A DNA stretch of 64,000 nt from Leidyana gryllorum EB-2025a (taxonomy: Eukaryota > Apicomplexa): assembly GCA_048772705.1 (NCBI GenBank), contig JBLWGC010000104.1, forward strand, positions 930,001 to 994,000, in the 5' to 3' direction. Positions 52,974 through 64,000 of this stretch are shown here, one piece after another (the stretch's first letter is position 1; every line of letters begins with the position of its first letter). The position numbers and the translations under genes are program-made. Under the pieces are notes generated by a model. It was not told the DNA's origin. It did not search any database and saw only the letters and a program-made list of their open reading frames with translations.

Positions 52974-55900
52974 CTACTTTCCAACTGGCTTTGGTGGTGG
53001 AGATGGCTTCACTTTGGCACCACCCCCACCTGGAGGCTCTGGGGGCGGCTTCGCGGGGGGTCCTTTAGCGCCACTCGGCGGCTTTGGCGGGGGTCCCTTG
53101 GCTCCGTCACCCGGAGGCTTTGGCGGGGGTCCCTTGGCTCCGTCACCCGGAGGCTTCGGCGGAGGTCCTTTGGCTCCGTCACCAGGAGGCTTCGGCGGAG
53201 GTCCCTTGGCTCCGTCACCCGGAGGCTTCGGCGGAGGTCCTTTGGCTCCGTCACCAGGAGGCTTCGGCGGAGGTCCTTTGGCTCCGTCACCAGGAGGCTT
53301 CGGCGGAGGTCCTTTGGCTCCGTCACCCGGAGGCTTCGGCGGAGGTCCTTTGGCTCCGTCACCCGGAGGCTTCGGCGGAGGTCCCTTGGCTCCGTCACCC
53401 GGAGGCTTCGGCGGAGGTCCTTTGGCTCCGTCACCCGGAGGCTTCGGCGGAGGTCCTTTGGCTCCGTCACCCGGAGGCTTCGGCGGAGGTCCCTTGGCTC
53501 CGTCACCCGGAGGCTTCGGCGGAGGTCCTTTGGCTCCGTCACCCGGAGGCTTCGGCGGAGGTCCTTTGGCTCCGTCACCCGGAGGCTTCGGCGGAGGTCC
53601 CTTGGCTCCGTCACCAGGAGGCTTCGGCGGAGGTCCTTTGACTCCGTCACCCGGAGGCTTCGGCGGAGGTCCTTTGGCTCCGTCACCCGGAGGCTTCGAC
53701 GGTGGTCCTTTGGCTCCGTCACCCGGAGGCTTCGGCGGAGGTCCTTTGGCTCCGTCACTCGGAGGCTTCGGCGGAGGTCCTTTGGCTCCGTCACCCGGAG
53801 GCTTCGACGGTGGTCCTTTCCCCGCTGGAGGAGTCTTCGTTGGGGCTCCTTTGGGTGCAGGTGAAGTTTTTGCTGGAGCCCCTTTCGGCGGAGAAGGTGC
53901 GGGTTTCTCGGGTGGAGGCTTTGTAGCAGCGCCCGCGGCTTTCTGACCAGGCGGTCCTTTAGCTGCGGCTGAGCTATCCTTGCCGCCTTTGAGTTTGGCT
54001 TTCGGGTCAGCACTGTCCTTCTTGGCTGTGGCGGCCTTTGCTTCGGCGGCCTTCTTGGCGACCTCTTTAGCTTTGGCTCGCATAGAGCTTTCTACCATCT
54101 TGCGAGCATCTCGAAGGAACTTCTCTTGAGGAGTGACAAACTTGAGATACTTGGCATCCCATTCGCGTTCAGGATTGACCAGCATTTGCAGCAGATCACG
54201 ATCCACCAACGCGCCTTGTTCATCGATACCCCAATGCGATGGTCGTTCGTCTGCAACAGTCCGGTGGCCGAGGTCAGTACTTTGCCGCAACTGTAGCGAT
54301 ATCGGCTCTCCTTCTCTGGCGGGTTGGAGGATTTGTGCAAGTTTCAGAACTCTCTGCATCACATTATCGATCCAGGCATCAATGTTCTTCTTGCGCTCAG
54401 CAGATGTCGTGCCGGCAAAGCGTATGTCAGTGTTCCCTCGCGTCAGATTCTGTCTACAGTCCTTGACAACTTCCCATTGATGCAGAAGAAGCTCAACGGG
54501 CCGAAATCCTTCTCGGCAAGTGTGCTCAAAGAGTTGTTCTTTGGTGTCCGATGGCTCGATCTGGGCCGTCACGGCTTCAAGTAATTTTTCTTCGGGAGCA
54601 GGCGACGGTGGCGGTGGTGGGCGCTTCAGATTCAAGTGTGCTCTGATATTCTCGACGATCCCGATGGCTGCTGTCAGTCGACGTTCCATCTCATCGGGGA
54701 ACAGTAAGAGATCATCAGAAAGAGTCTCGATTACTGGGATAGACGCATACGTTGGGAAGGAATTGGGCCGATCGTAGGCTTCGTATAAGTTATGAATAGA
54801 AGCGTCATTGAAGCCACCAATATGCAATTCCATAGCGTCGTCACGCCGTAGACGCCCACCAAACGCCACACGAAATGTTCGAGTGACACCAGCCACCAGA
54901 GCATGGAGACAATTTGCTCCAGTTTGCGGGGAAATATAATCCACCTGAGCTCCAGCAGCAAGTAAGACTCCGCAAGTGGTCAATTTGAGGCTGTAACACG
55001 CCAGCATGAAGGGAGTCTCGCCCCGGAAGTTTTGAGCTTCCACATCAGCCCCCGTCAATAGCAACGTACGCACTGTCCTATCATTTCCTGACAAGGTAGC
55101 GAGATGGAGGGGTGTTGCGCTCTCGACGTTCGGGGCGTTGACATCTACTCCGACTTTCAACATCTCGCGCACCGTCGCGTGTTTCCCACGTGCCGCAGCA
55201 TAATGGATTGCCTGCAATCCACCCACCAAAGGACTGCTTGTCGCTGTCAGTATGCGAAGGACCAGAGGTTGAACATCTGGCGTATCTTCGCCTTCCCCTC
55301 CGCCGATCAGTCTATTCCAGAAAGGACTATTGACCAGTTTAGAGTGATCGTGCTCTGTCGCTCGAACTCTGTCGAGGAAATCACATATCATCTTGGCGTG
55401 TAATCGATCTTGCCGCTTGATGGTAATGTCAGCGACGCTCGATTCTATCCGCTTGGCGCAGATGGCCAGAGGTATTGTCAGCCCCCACTCATTTCGAAAT
55501 AGTAAGTCCGTAGCGCGGCTCCTTCCCAGAAGATATTTGTACAACGCGTAATGTCCGTTGAGTGCAGCTACCCCCAGGGCGGGGAATCCGGTACGTCCAT
55601 CCACCGCTCGCATCCACATAGATTTCTCTTCGTCGGATGCTCCGCTCGTCAAGTGAGCTCTGATAGTGAAAATGTCGCCGATTCTACACGCAGTGAACCA
55701 CCAGATAGACGGGTCGCGATCAGACTGCGCCTGTAACTCCTCCTTCCCGGGAACTCCAGCACTGGGCCACAGTCTGGTCGATATCTGCGTCAGCTGATGG
55801 ATGCTGCTGATACGTCCCAACACAACTCGTGGCATGATAGCTTCTGAGGTCTCCACATTCAGTGACAAATACAGTCGAAGCTGGGTCACGCAGTGTAGCC

Positions 55901-58900
55901 ACTGCGGGCTTCCAGCTCCAAAGCAACAGTAAGCTGTCCATAGGGCTCGCCAAAGCGGTTCCGACATGGTTCGATCGATCGACTGTGGGGCCTCTTTCTT
56001 TCGTTTCAAGTCGCATATCACACGATAGGTTACTGCTGCTCTGACGCCCGCTAGATCCATGAGCTCCGGCCAGGCCAGAGGTAGAACAGCTCTCGCAGCA
56101 ACATCAGCTACTCGAAAATAGTCCAGCGCTTTCGCAAAGTTACGCTGAGGTTCGAGTTGCCATGCGCCAGCGAGAGCAGCAGCTGTCTGGTACAATACGA
56201 AATTGAAAGGGTGGGCCTCGATGATCAGCTCATCAAACAGATCCTCCAAGTTCCGTCGAACGAGAACGATATCTTCCTTCATCTCGCTGCCCGGTTGGAA
56301 TCGCTGAGTTAGGTACACATTCGCGAGATACAACGAGATAGCTCACTTTGATGAGTTCGGAGTACCTTTGAGACCAACGTCCAAGCTTGATGGAGCTTTC
56401 TCTAGCTTCAGTCAGGTTCACTTTCCCACAGTCGGTACATTCCCACTCCACAAGGGACACAGGGTCAGCAGGGAGCCCCACATAACGAACTTGATGCTTG
56501 CGGTACATCAGCGCTGTTATGCGTGGCGCCCGACGAGGACACCGAAAACCGAATACACAATTACGGCAGCGGATTCCGGACACGAAACGGTCCCCTTCTG
56601 CTGGATCACGACATCTACCGCAGATACAATCAATGATCTTCATAGAAGAGGAAAGCTGAACCGGTGATAAGCGACACAAAACACAACGCACCGCACTCAC
56701 GCTTTTTCTTGAGGAGCTGGGAACGTACAGATCCGCTAGCATGGAGAAACACAAGTTGGCTTTCTCGGGAATGGTACTGATAGCACGGAGACACACACCA
56801 ACTTTTGGATCATAATCGGCAAAGCAGTTTGGAATGCACGAGTGTGAGAAGTTACTCAATTCACCACACAGTACAATTCCCGTGGCTACCGGTCTTCCTT
56901 GACCTTGCAAACTCTTGCAAGCTGGACGGTGGAGCACTGGGAAGGAATGTGTGTGTAACCGGCAGATCAGATCCTCAAGATCTCGTTGACTCAGACTCAT
57001 CCGCTGTACTGACGATTATCCAAGTTACTTTCGGGTGGATCCACTCACATTGACCAAGGGAAATGTGTGTATCAGAAGTGCACTTAAGGTTGAGATCGAG
57101 CTCCATAGCTCCGGTCTTAGTCTCCGGGTTTCGCCTTCAAAGGAAGGCAGCCGAGCGACAGCTACTAGTGGGTCCCGTCGATCAATGTATACATGTTCAT
57201 CGACGGGTGCATTGCGGGCCAAGAAGGTTCGCAGGAGTAGACGTACCAACAAGAGAATGAATGCAGGATCGAACCCACTCTCTTGTGCCAACGGGAAGAG
57301 TTGGCAGTGAACAAAGGCACAACTGTATTTGTGAATTGGTGCATACCGTTTGAAGCACTGGAGAGAGCAGAATTTGAAAGGACACGAGTATGGCATGATT
57401 GGACAGTGATAGCCCATGTCCAATACATTTAGCTGCTCCAAACAGAAGAAACACGTAACTCCTATTTGCTTCAGCTCAGTCTCGTCGAATGACGGCGCGA
57501 TGGCCAGCTGATTTGTAACTTTCGAAGGCGCCACAAAGCAGTCATTAGACTCACCGGTTCTTCAGTCATCAGCAAGGTGCCGGGTAGGATCTTCTTGGTA
57601 GATAGCATGCGGAACGGAGTTCGTCCCTCCATTCGGAAGCAGTCTGATTGTGAGTTCTTTACCCAGGTGTTGGAAGTTTGACTGATTGACTTCCGACTTC
57701 TGGGGGGGTTGAGAAATTCTGAAGGATCATAAGGACTCCGTAGTGCCGCTGCCTTGGCAGACATCGGCAGGGTGTCGAAGCCATAGCGATGAGCGCGCAA
57801 GGCTACTTGGTGTAATAAGAGCCTTTCCGCAACTAGTTGAATCCGTCTCTTGTAAAGCCTCGATCTCTCCAGTGCATAGGAATGGAAAGCCCACTGGCAA
57901 TGGATGAACAGATCGAGTTCCCTATCCCGAAAGCTTACCAAATAAGCCTTGCGGAGCTCGCCAGTGCGTTCCAGCACTGTGCTGATCATTCCAGGGATTT
58001 GTGGATCCTAAATCAGTCTCAATTAACTTTGCTGTACTACGTTGCGCGCGCACCTCAGAAGCGTTAGGGAGTAGATGGTACAATAGTTTGATCGTCTCCG
58101 TTGGATCGGTGTCTTTGCGTCTCATAATATCAGGTAACCACTCCTTAACAACTACGGCCTTCTCCACAGTGATCTTTCCAGGGACGCGCACGGCGATCGT
58201 ATCGGTCTCCTTTGGTTCTCTTGAGACCACTTTACGGTCGAATACAATAGCTCGCAACTCTTCCAGCGCCTTCTCATCCCGAACAAGCATAACAGTGTCC
58301 GGTAACTTGCCCGTAAAGGTCGGCCGACCTTTAACCGCATGCATATCCAACCTCGGAATCAGCCGTGCTTGACTCCGCGGTGAGAGCACGTCACGTTGTC
58401 CGGCGGCTGGCGTTGTCGTGGGAGGTTGATCAGGAGCTGTGTCTTTTGCACTCGCCTTGGGCGATATGGCCTTCTCAGAGTGTGTATCGCTCGACCTGCT
58501 CGAAGGACTTCCACCAGGGGAGCTACGCTCGGAAGAGGAAAGTGAGCTGTCAGACGGACTGTCAGAGAGTGACTTCCCACCGCCGCTGCTGCTGCGGCTG
58601 CTGGAGCGAGACGATCTTGACGACGACCGGGAAGCACTCGCAGAGGCACTGGCGTCTCGATTCGACACCGACGAATTCTCATCGGGAGAATCCGACAGTG
58701 ATGAAGAGTGCGACTCTGATGAACTTTTGCGTGCGTCCTCGGCCCCCGTTGTACTCGGCATTTTGGTCGTCGTGCTGAGTCGGGCAATGGGTTTCATGGA
58801 GGGCTTTCGTGTGGGCAGCTTCCCCAGAGGCGCCGTAAAGGCTGGTGACTTGACATTTGCGAGGCCTGGAGGCTTCTTAAGTGTAAGGGGAGATTTGGCT

Positions 58901-59274
58901 TCTTCATCATTCTGGCCGACATTTGGGGCGGCCAGCTTCTTAATTGGTGCTTTGCCTTTCTTTGGCAGACTTTGAGGCGTATCTGCCCCTTTGGTGAGGC
59001 CGGCCTTCTGTTTCGGGCCCATAGGCATCTTCGCTGATTGGGGTGCATCGAGCGTCCCCTTCTTCTTAATTGCGATGGGTTCCTTGCCGCCTTTACCGGC
59101 CGGGCCACCCTTCGCTAGTCCTTTTCCTTTGGCAGGTTTAGGTGTAGCATCCTTGGAAGCTTCTTCAGTTCCAGGAGGTGCAGTCGCTTTGCCTTTTGGC
59201 TTTAATGGAGCCTTGAGTAGTGCTTTCTTCCGCGGCTGCTCGGGTCCAAAGCTCGGAGGGCTCTGAGGTTCCAT
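52974..59274 (-). CDS. Very large SET/MYND-ankyrin protein with proline-rich repeat tail
   Basis: About 2,000 residues in about six exons (start at 59274; last exon about 52974-56300). Residues 1-400 are a Lys/Pro- then Ser-rich disordered region. Next comes a split SET domain of SMYD type: 'LSTKKILPGTLLMTEEP', a MYND-like Cys cluster ('VTCFFCLEQLNVLDMGYHC', 'CSLQCFKRYAPIHKYSC'), 'GELSNFSHSCIPNCFADYDP' (the NHSC-like core), and a post-SET Cys group ('IDCICGRCRDP'). Then a helical repeat region and several ankyrin repeats ('GADVEAQNFRGETPFMLACY', 'GVDVNAPNVESATPLHLATL'), then a coiled part and about 20 copies of the 12-residue KGPPPKPPGDGA. SMYD proteins methylate lysines on histones or cytosolic proteins; activity here is inferred, and in place of NHSC the protein has SHSC. 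Introns between domains keep phase (for example 58062 to about 58017). Confidence 0.78.
53080..53820 (-). repeat. 36-bp minisatellite, about 20 units, coding
   Basis: Tandem units of 36 bp encode KGPPPKPPGDGA on the minus strand, with a few variants (GPPSKPP, GDGV, KPPSDGA). The array also leaves long open frames on the plus strand and in a second minus frame, because the unit is a multiple of three and lacks stops in those registers. Copy number in the assembly may be compressed. Confidence 0.9.
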
Positions 59275-59367
59275 CTCCTCTTACATTCTAGGCGGTATGG
59301 TAGTTTGCACAACAGCTTTGATGGTTAGAAGCGCTCGCTATACACAAAATACTAATAAGATATAACT

Positions 59368-61344
59368 TCAAGAGAGTGCACAAGGTTCTAATGTATATGG
59401 CACCTCGTGATTCTGAAGGCTTATTCGCTTCAATCTTTCCCTTTCTTCCCGAGTGAGGCCTTTGCACAGATCTGAGGGCAGAGTGTTCTCACTGGGAGGA
59501 GTGGGAGCCGGTTCGTCAGCCTGTGGCTTGGGTGGCATCCTGGCCAGTCCGTTCTGTAAGGGACCTGTAAGGTTTTTTCGCCTCAAAGCCGCCAGCGCAG
59601 CCACGTTCTCCTCCACTGACGGTAACGCGTCTGCTACTCCCAACGGTTCTAACCGAGGTGGTGGACGGAATGCTGCAGGACCAATCTTTGAGGGGGTGCC
59701 GGTTTCAAAGTCTCTTTTGTACATTGGAGGTGATCGTGGTCGTGCTGGGAACTGATCAGATGTGTTGGGTCTCGTGGATCCAAGATCTGTGGTGATTTCA
59801 CGCTTTTGACCCAAGCGCTCAGGACGGATCCGCTGTTGGCGCGGAACAGCACATTCGGGACTTTCTGGTACCAACTCGGAAGCGAGAGGCTCATTGGAAC
59901 TGCTTGGCACATAATCCGCCTCAAAGACGGCACCGCTGTCTTCTATGAGTGTATCACTTATCAGATTCTGACCGCTGGGTCCTGGCGTGGCCTCTCTCTC
60001 CCTTTCCGCGTCAATGCTGCTGGGATCGCTCAGTTTGGGCAGGCGCAGGTTGCACACTGGTGACCTTTCGGTTTGTGGTGCCCGGCTACGTGGCAGTTGC
60101 AACACAACTGTAGGCCGGGAGACGCGGCTGCCGTCAGAGGCCGTCGAAGTTATACGCTTCAGAAGAGGCTCTGGAGGGGGACTGGCCGGCATTGGTGACG
60201 TTGCGGGGGTCGGTGACGGTTCAAAGGTGACCGGTGAGTCCAACGGTGGAGACTGGGAACCCCCTGAGATTGGAGGGCTCGGATTTGTTGATGGCTGGGA
60301 ACAACAATACAGAGGACCGGCCTCTCCCAAGGCTTCATCGAGGGGATTTTGTGAGGACAGTTTGATGAGACTCGGAGTGAGCTCGGGTGCGGGGCCCGAC
60401 GCCTCTGTTATCGCATGCTGAGCAGAGAGTAGCACATCCAGAGGAGTGTTGGCCAGATCGAACTGGTGGAGCTCTGTTTGGTTGAGGTGTGTTGGTGCTG
60501 GCGAAGACCGTCTTCGGGCAGGAACGGATGGTGGCGAGTGGTCAGGGCAGAAAGTGTCGTTCTTCGGTGTGGCGTCGCACGGTCCTCTGACTACCGAAGA
60601 AGCTGCAGATGGGAGCCCTATTTCGGCTCGGTATTCTCTGATGGGATCTTCTTTGATTGGAGAGAGACGTTTGGTGGTATTGGCGTGATTGGGTGCGCTA
60701 ACGTATATTACCCCGGCGCCGTCCTTATTTTGTCGAAGCCTGAGAACCGGAGTCAGGGGACTGGCAGACTTGACAGTGTATTCGATCTGTCTGGGAGTGG
60801 TGATTTTGGGGAGCTTGGCGTTCTCAAGTGTGTCGCAGAATCGGTCAATAACGGTTCGTGCTTCACGTGTGAAACGTTTGAGATGCTGTATTTCGTCGAA
60901 ACATTGACGTTTTAGTTCAGTGTCGAGTTCAGGTACTCTGACTGAAGCAGATCTTTGACCACCGCTAGGAGGTCGCTCCAGTCGACCCGTTCGAGGGACC
61001 GAGTGAGCCCGCATCGGGATACTTTTTGGCAAGGTGCAGGGTTCGCTCTCCAGTTCGATACATTGCTGATGAGTGAAAACAAACAAAGCCTTCCGTGGTA
61101 TTGGTTCTACAGATGCTTTCACCACCCTCCTTAGTGCTGGCCGATCAGTTGGAGCAGGTTTCTGAAAGGTTGGTTTGGCACCGGCCGTGCGAACTTTAGT
61201 CGACATGTCGTGCCAGGTCCCTCTAATCCATTGGAAGGTCTTGCGACTCGCTCGTTTGATGGAGTCCCTTGAGATTTTGACTTGCTGCAGTCCCCGCCCA
61301 GTGGAGAAATAGTAACTTCGGAGTCGATAAGTTGACGCCCTCAT
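59368..61344 (-). CDS. Disordered Ser/Pro-rich orphan, 658 residues
   Basis: Single exon from ATG 61344 ('MRASTYRLRSYYFSTGRGLQ'); a later start at MSTKVRTAG is possible. One helical patch near residues 155-185 ('LKRQCFDEIQHLKRFTREAR') stands out; the remainder is Pro/Ser/Thr/Arg rich. The C-terminal 'CKGLTREERERLKRISLQNH' is a second charged helix. No family. The gene sits between AP-1 mu (65 nt upstream) and the SET/ankyrin gene (93 nt downstream) on the same strand. It could be a cytoskeletal or cell-cycle linker, but that is only a guess from composition. Confidence 0.6.
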   Translation of the reverse strand: MRASTYRLRSYYFSTGRGLQQVKISRDSIKRASRKTFQWIRGTWHDMSTKVRTAGAKPTFQKPAPTDRPALRRVVKASVEPIPRKALFVFTHQQCIELESEPCTLPKSIPMRAHSVPRTGRLERPPSGGQRSASVRVPELDTELKRQCFDEIQHLKRFTREARTVIDRFCDTLENAKLPKITTPRQIEYTVKSASPLTPVLRLRQNKDGAGVIYVSAPNHANTTKRLSPIKEDPIREYRAEIGLPSAASSVVRGPCDATPKNDTFCPDHSPPSVPARRRSSPAPTHLNQTELHQFDLANTPLDVLLSAQHAITEASGPAPELTPSLIKLSSQNPLDEALGEAGPLYCCSQPSTNPSPPISGGSQSPPLDSPVTFEPSPTPATSPMPASPPPEPLLKRITSTASDGSRVSRPTVVLQLPRSRAPQTERSPVCNLRLPKLSDPSSIDAEREREATPGPSGQNLISDTLIEDSGAVFEADYVPSSSNEPLASELVPESPECAVPRQQRIRPERLGQKREITTDLGSTRPNTSDQFPARPRSPPMYKRDFETGTPSKIGPAAFRPPPRLEPLGVADALPSVEENVAALAALRRKNLTGPLQNGLARMPPKPQADEPAPTPPSENTLPSDLCKGLTREERERLKRISLQNHEVPYTLEPCALS

Positions 61345-61409
61345 CCTTTTCAAACCTATGTGTGGATGAAGCCTCTGTGTCGTTGGGGGCAGGAAAACTG
61401 GCTGTAAAA

Positions 61410-63056
61410 CTACGAGATTCGGACTTGATATGAGCCATTCTGAGTTATATACCGCACCCAGGGCAGAGCCTACGACAAATTTCGCTCGCGATCACCGCCA
61501 GGAAAACTCACCTGATATCCTGAGGTCTCAAATATCTTGAGATAGCGGACCTGGATCCCCGACCAGGTGAAATACGGGATCTCGAAACGCACTTCTACCG
61601 GGCGCTTATGGAATCCGTCGACATCCCCGCTTCCCACTGAGGGTCGGGACAGTGTAGCCGTCAACAGTTGCTCCCGTTGGCCCTGCATGTGCTTCAGGGT
61701 CCACACGAAACACTGCTTGTCAGGGTGATACTTGACGGATCCACTGGAGCTCTGCAGCAGACGAATTCATCCCGATGACCGGCAGAAAGGCAACGTGTCT
61801 CACCTTGAAATTGGGCGAACTGGCGTCTTTGGGAGCTGGGACAACCACTTCTACTAAAGACGCCACACTTCGAGGCTTGAAAGCAGACTTGATCTTTACA
61901 TAGTACACTGCCCGGGTGCTCGTAGGCTCTAGACTCGAGGGATCCAGCATACATTCTACCCACAGAGGCAATTGAGTCTGAGGGAGAGAGAGTAGAGTTG
62001 ATGACAGCGGCATGGAGCGACTGGACTCACATCATCTCCTTCGGGGCGTGCGTTAGTTAAGCGATAAGACATGAGCTCGAATTCACCATCGGGCGGCACG
62101 AATGAAATGGTTCCATCAGTCTCAAATTTGTTCAACCGAACACAATGATGAAACCGAACATTCTTGAGGTCAACCGTCGTTCCCTTGCCGGTGCCCGCTC
62201 GAGTGGAGTCGGTACTCTTATCATTCAGGCCCAACTTGAGCTCAGGCATCCCCGAGAGGAACGACTTCATTCGCATGACTCCCAATATCTCGCTATGTAA
62301 GACCTGCGCATTGGAACCGACCAGAGCGTCCACTCGCTCGATAACATCAACGAATATCTCATTCTTCTTGTGCTTAATTCCGTCGGCTCTGTTCGAGACG
62401 TGGAGATGGTGGAAAAGGGGGAAATGAATAGTCTCACCGCCAGGAGACGACATTTGTGACACACTGCGGGGCCGATGCCGAATCAGCCTGTTTAGCAGAC
62501 GTCGTTAACACTTTGCGCAGAATCTTTGGCTCAGTCAATTGCGGGAACCCATTGTCCATAACTTCGTCCAACTGTTGGAGAGACGTCAATTTTCATCTAC
62601 CAGTCAGTCAGTCAGCCGCGATACTCACGAGTTCATATGTTACAACGAAATTGTCCCGGATGGTGTCCTCCTCCAATTTGTTGTAATACATGGTTAGAAG
62701 CTGGGCTGGCATGGGGTGTGAGCGTTAAGGGATCGATGGGTACCTCGATCAATTTGCGAAGGAAAGCCATCAGCAAAGCAGCGTTGGCGTGCACCCGAGT
62801 AACAGCGAGTGCGTATATATCATTCTGCTTCATCCAGCAGTAAGAGATTCCTTCGTCGGCAAAGATAGGCTTGACTGACGCGGGGTCCGCATTGACAACA
62901 TACTGCGCGAACCTGTGGGAAATGCATGAGTCAGTAATGAGTCTTGTGTTGTTAAACCTACTTGTGGGGAACATCTGACAGGCTGACCTCGCCCCGGTAG
63001 TCGCGGGCCAGAATGGACTGGCCCTTGATGTCCAGGAGGAAAATGGCAGAGGCCAT
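61410..63056 (-). CDS. AP1M: AP-1 clathrin adaptor mu subunit
   Basis: The medium chain of the AP-1 complex, which sorts cargo between trans-Golgi and endosomes and recognises YxxPhi signals. About eight exons; introns mostly 42-60 nt. N-terminus 'MASAIFLLDIKGQSILARDY' then 'RGEVSLSDVP' is the longin-like mu domain. Later parts are typical: 'DNFVVTYELLDEVMDNGFPQ', 'CVTNVVSWRADGIKHKKNEI', 'FVDVIERVDALVGSNAQVLH', 'HHCVRLNKFETDGTISFVPP', 'DGEFELMSYRL', 'SGSVKYHPDKQCFVW' and the end 'SGYQALPWVRYITQNGSYQV', which is characteristic of AP-1 mu. Residues of the YxxPhi pocket (Asp and Trp) appear at the expected places in 'FVDVIE' and 'LPWVRY'. The next gene's ATG is 65 nt beyond the stop. Confidence 0.9.
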
Positions 63057-63229
63057 TGTAGGAAAAATTCTTCGGAAGGCATGGCCCCTCGGGCGTGAAG
63101 GAAGCTAGTATGAACCATTCTCCGACTTCCACTCACCTGCTCTGGCGAGTCGAGAACGGGATGGACCCTGGCTCACCGCGATTGCACTATGGAGTGGATT
63201 CCAGCGCCACTCGGGGGCGTCCCGCCCCC

Positions 63230-64000
63230 ATGTCGGCTAGAGGAGATATCTCCTATTACCGAACTGAGCTGCCTACCGCAGCCCGTTCGGTCACTCAAGT
63301 TCGAGCTTCCGATCTCGCTTCACCTCGCGCTGGCAGTCCCACCAGCTTGCACCTCACTCTTCCCGTCAATCGACTCCGTTCAGCGGAGCCCCTACCCCAG
63401 TCAGCCGCGCCCCCCCGAGTGTATCAAGCTGTGTCAAGGCCTCGCACTCTGACCGAAATTGGGCCCCGCATCGTGGCTGTGCGTGAAGCCATCTCACCTC
63501 GTCGTTTCGTTGTAGAACCCCACCGCCATGTATATCCCTTACAGCCCGAGCCGGGTTCAGTCCCAGTTTCGTCATTCCGTAAACACACTGACTGGACGGG
63601 TGCAGCAACCCCAACTACAGCTGCTCCTGCCCCTGCTCCCGTTGCCCCTCCTTCTCAAGCAGTCTCCGAAGCGCGCAGACTAATTGACCCGCAACAAAAG
63701 CTACGCGCGCGTCGTCTGCTTGAACAACCCAGTCAAAGCCGTCCTACTCGCAAACCGGCCAGCTCAATGGGGCGAGTTGTCGAGTCTTCACGCATCATTC
63801 CCCGCCTACCTCTCAAGGATCTAACAAGCAACGCGGGAGATACCCCCCGGCCCATGGCACTCACGTCCCGAGAAGTACGCGGGCCTGCCACCACCAAACC
63901 CACTTACGACAAACTCTCTGTGACGTCGGGAGCCGCCACCGCCCGTACGCAGCAACAACCCGCTGTTTTCCGACCGACTCCACATAAACGTGGGCAGGCA
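63230..64000 (+). CDS. Unknown Pro/Arg/Ala-rich protein, runs off right edge
   Basis: An uninterrupted frame of 257 codons from ATG 63230 to the last base, with no stop; it is also open upstream to at least 63182 without ATG. It starts 'MSARGDISYYRTELPTAARS'. The composition is Pro, Ser, Arg and Ala rich with short conserved-looking strands such as 'GPRIVAVREAISPRRFVVEP' and 'SEARRLIDPQQKLRARRLLE'. Possibly a structural pellicle or cytoskeletal protein, but no motif is recognised. The start is 173 nt from the divergent AP-1 mu gene. Confidence 0.6.
   Translation, partial: MSARGDISYYRTELPTAARSVTQVRASDLASPRAGSPTSLHLTLPVNRLRSAEPLPQSAAPPRVYQAVSRPRTLTEIGPRIVAVREAISPRRFVVEPHRHVYPLQPEPGSVPVSSFRKHTDWTGAATPTTAAPAPAPVAPPSQAVSEARRLIDPQQKLRARRLLEQPSQSRPTRKPASSMGRVVESSRIIPRLPLKDLTSNAGDTPRPMALTSREVRGPATTKPTYDKLSVTSGAATARTQQQPAVFRPTPHKRGQA

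Noticed and set aside
53080-53820. CRISPR-like array
   Set aside because: The units are contiguous without unique spacers and encode a protein repeat in a eukaryotic gene.
52969-53946. 325-codon plus-strand ORF (Gly/Pro-rich) and 334-codon second minus-strand ORF
   Set aside because: Both arise from the 36-bp repeat of the SET/ankyrin gene, which is stop-free in several frames. Flanking non-repeat sequence shows no protein-like signal in those frames.

Overview
This is a nuclear window from a gene-dense, intron-rich unicellular eukaryote. Protein-coding genes lie on both strands. Most introns are GT-AG and 43-57 nt long. The best clue to lineage is the gene at 32015-36231, which carries five CPW-WPC cysteine-motif domains. 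That family is known from apicomplexans and their alveolate relatives (chromerids, colpodellids, perkinsids). An apicomplexan-like alveolate is therefore my inference; no rRNA or other decisive marker is present. No tRNA, rRNA, CRISPR or complete mobile element was recognised.

Layout, left to right. 1-7.9 kb: end of a WD40 gene, a small membrane protein, Prp18 splicing factor, VDAC porin, a rhomboid protease, a small secreted protein, a VAMP7-type longin R-SNARE and an orphan. 7.9-14.2 kb: a MORN-like protein, a 2.9 kb stretch without a convincing gene, and an intronless 864-residue orphan. 14.2-17.4 kb: KDEL-receptor-like protein, PITH-domain protein and a PPOX flavin-binding protein. 17.4-26.2 kb: a 1725-residue double-chromodomain SNF2 remodeller (CHD type), beta-tubulin and RNA polymerase III subunit RPC4. 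26.2-29.7 kb is gene-poor, with a doubtful GRF-zinc-finger-like gene and one orphan. 29.7-31.9 kb: a tandem triplet of sigma-like glutathione S-transferases. 32-42 kb: the CPW-WPC/multi-membrane protein and a P4-ATPase lipid flippase, head to tail 21 nt apart. 42-53 kb is an accessory block of orphans: two homologous coiled-coil proteins, a glycine-zipper protein with a decayed copy, a 1106-residue intronless orphan and a 129-residue protein. 53-63 kb: a very large SET/MYND-ankyrin protein ending in a 36-bp minisatellite, a disordered orphan and AP-1 mu adaptin. A reading frame runs off the right edge.

Several genes belong to membrane traffic (VAMP7-like SNARE, KDEL receptor, AP-1 mu, P4 flippase) or nuclear expression (Prp18, RPC4, CHD, SET/MYND), but they are not arranged as pathway clusters. 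Packing is extreme. Divergent start codons are as little as 50 nt apart. Convergent coding regions overlap by 23 nt or stop 4 nt apart. Same-strand neighbours are separated by only 21, 28 or 42 nt between stop and next ATG, which raises the question of shared transcripts.

The most interesting region is 42-53 kb: a locally duplicated, apparently lineage-specific set of proteins with MG or glycine-rich hydrophobic N-termini followed by long helical segments. All exon structures given here were worked out by hand from reading frame, splice signals and family alignment from memory. Boundaries may be off by a nucleotide or two, and short exons may have been missed.
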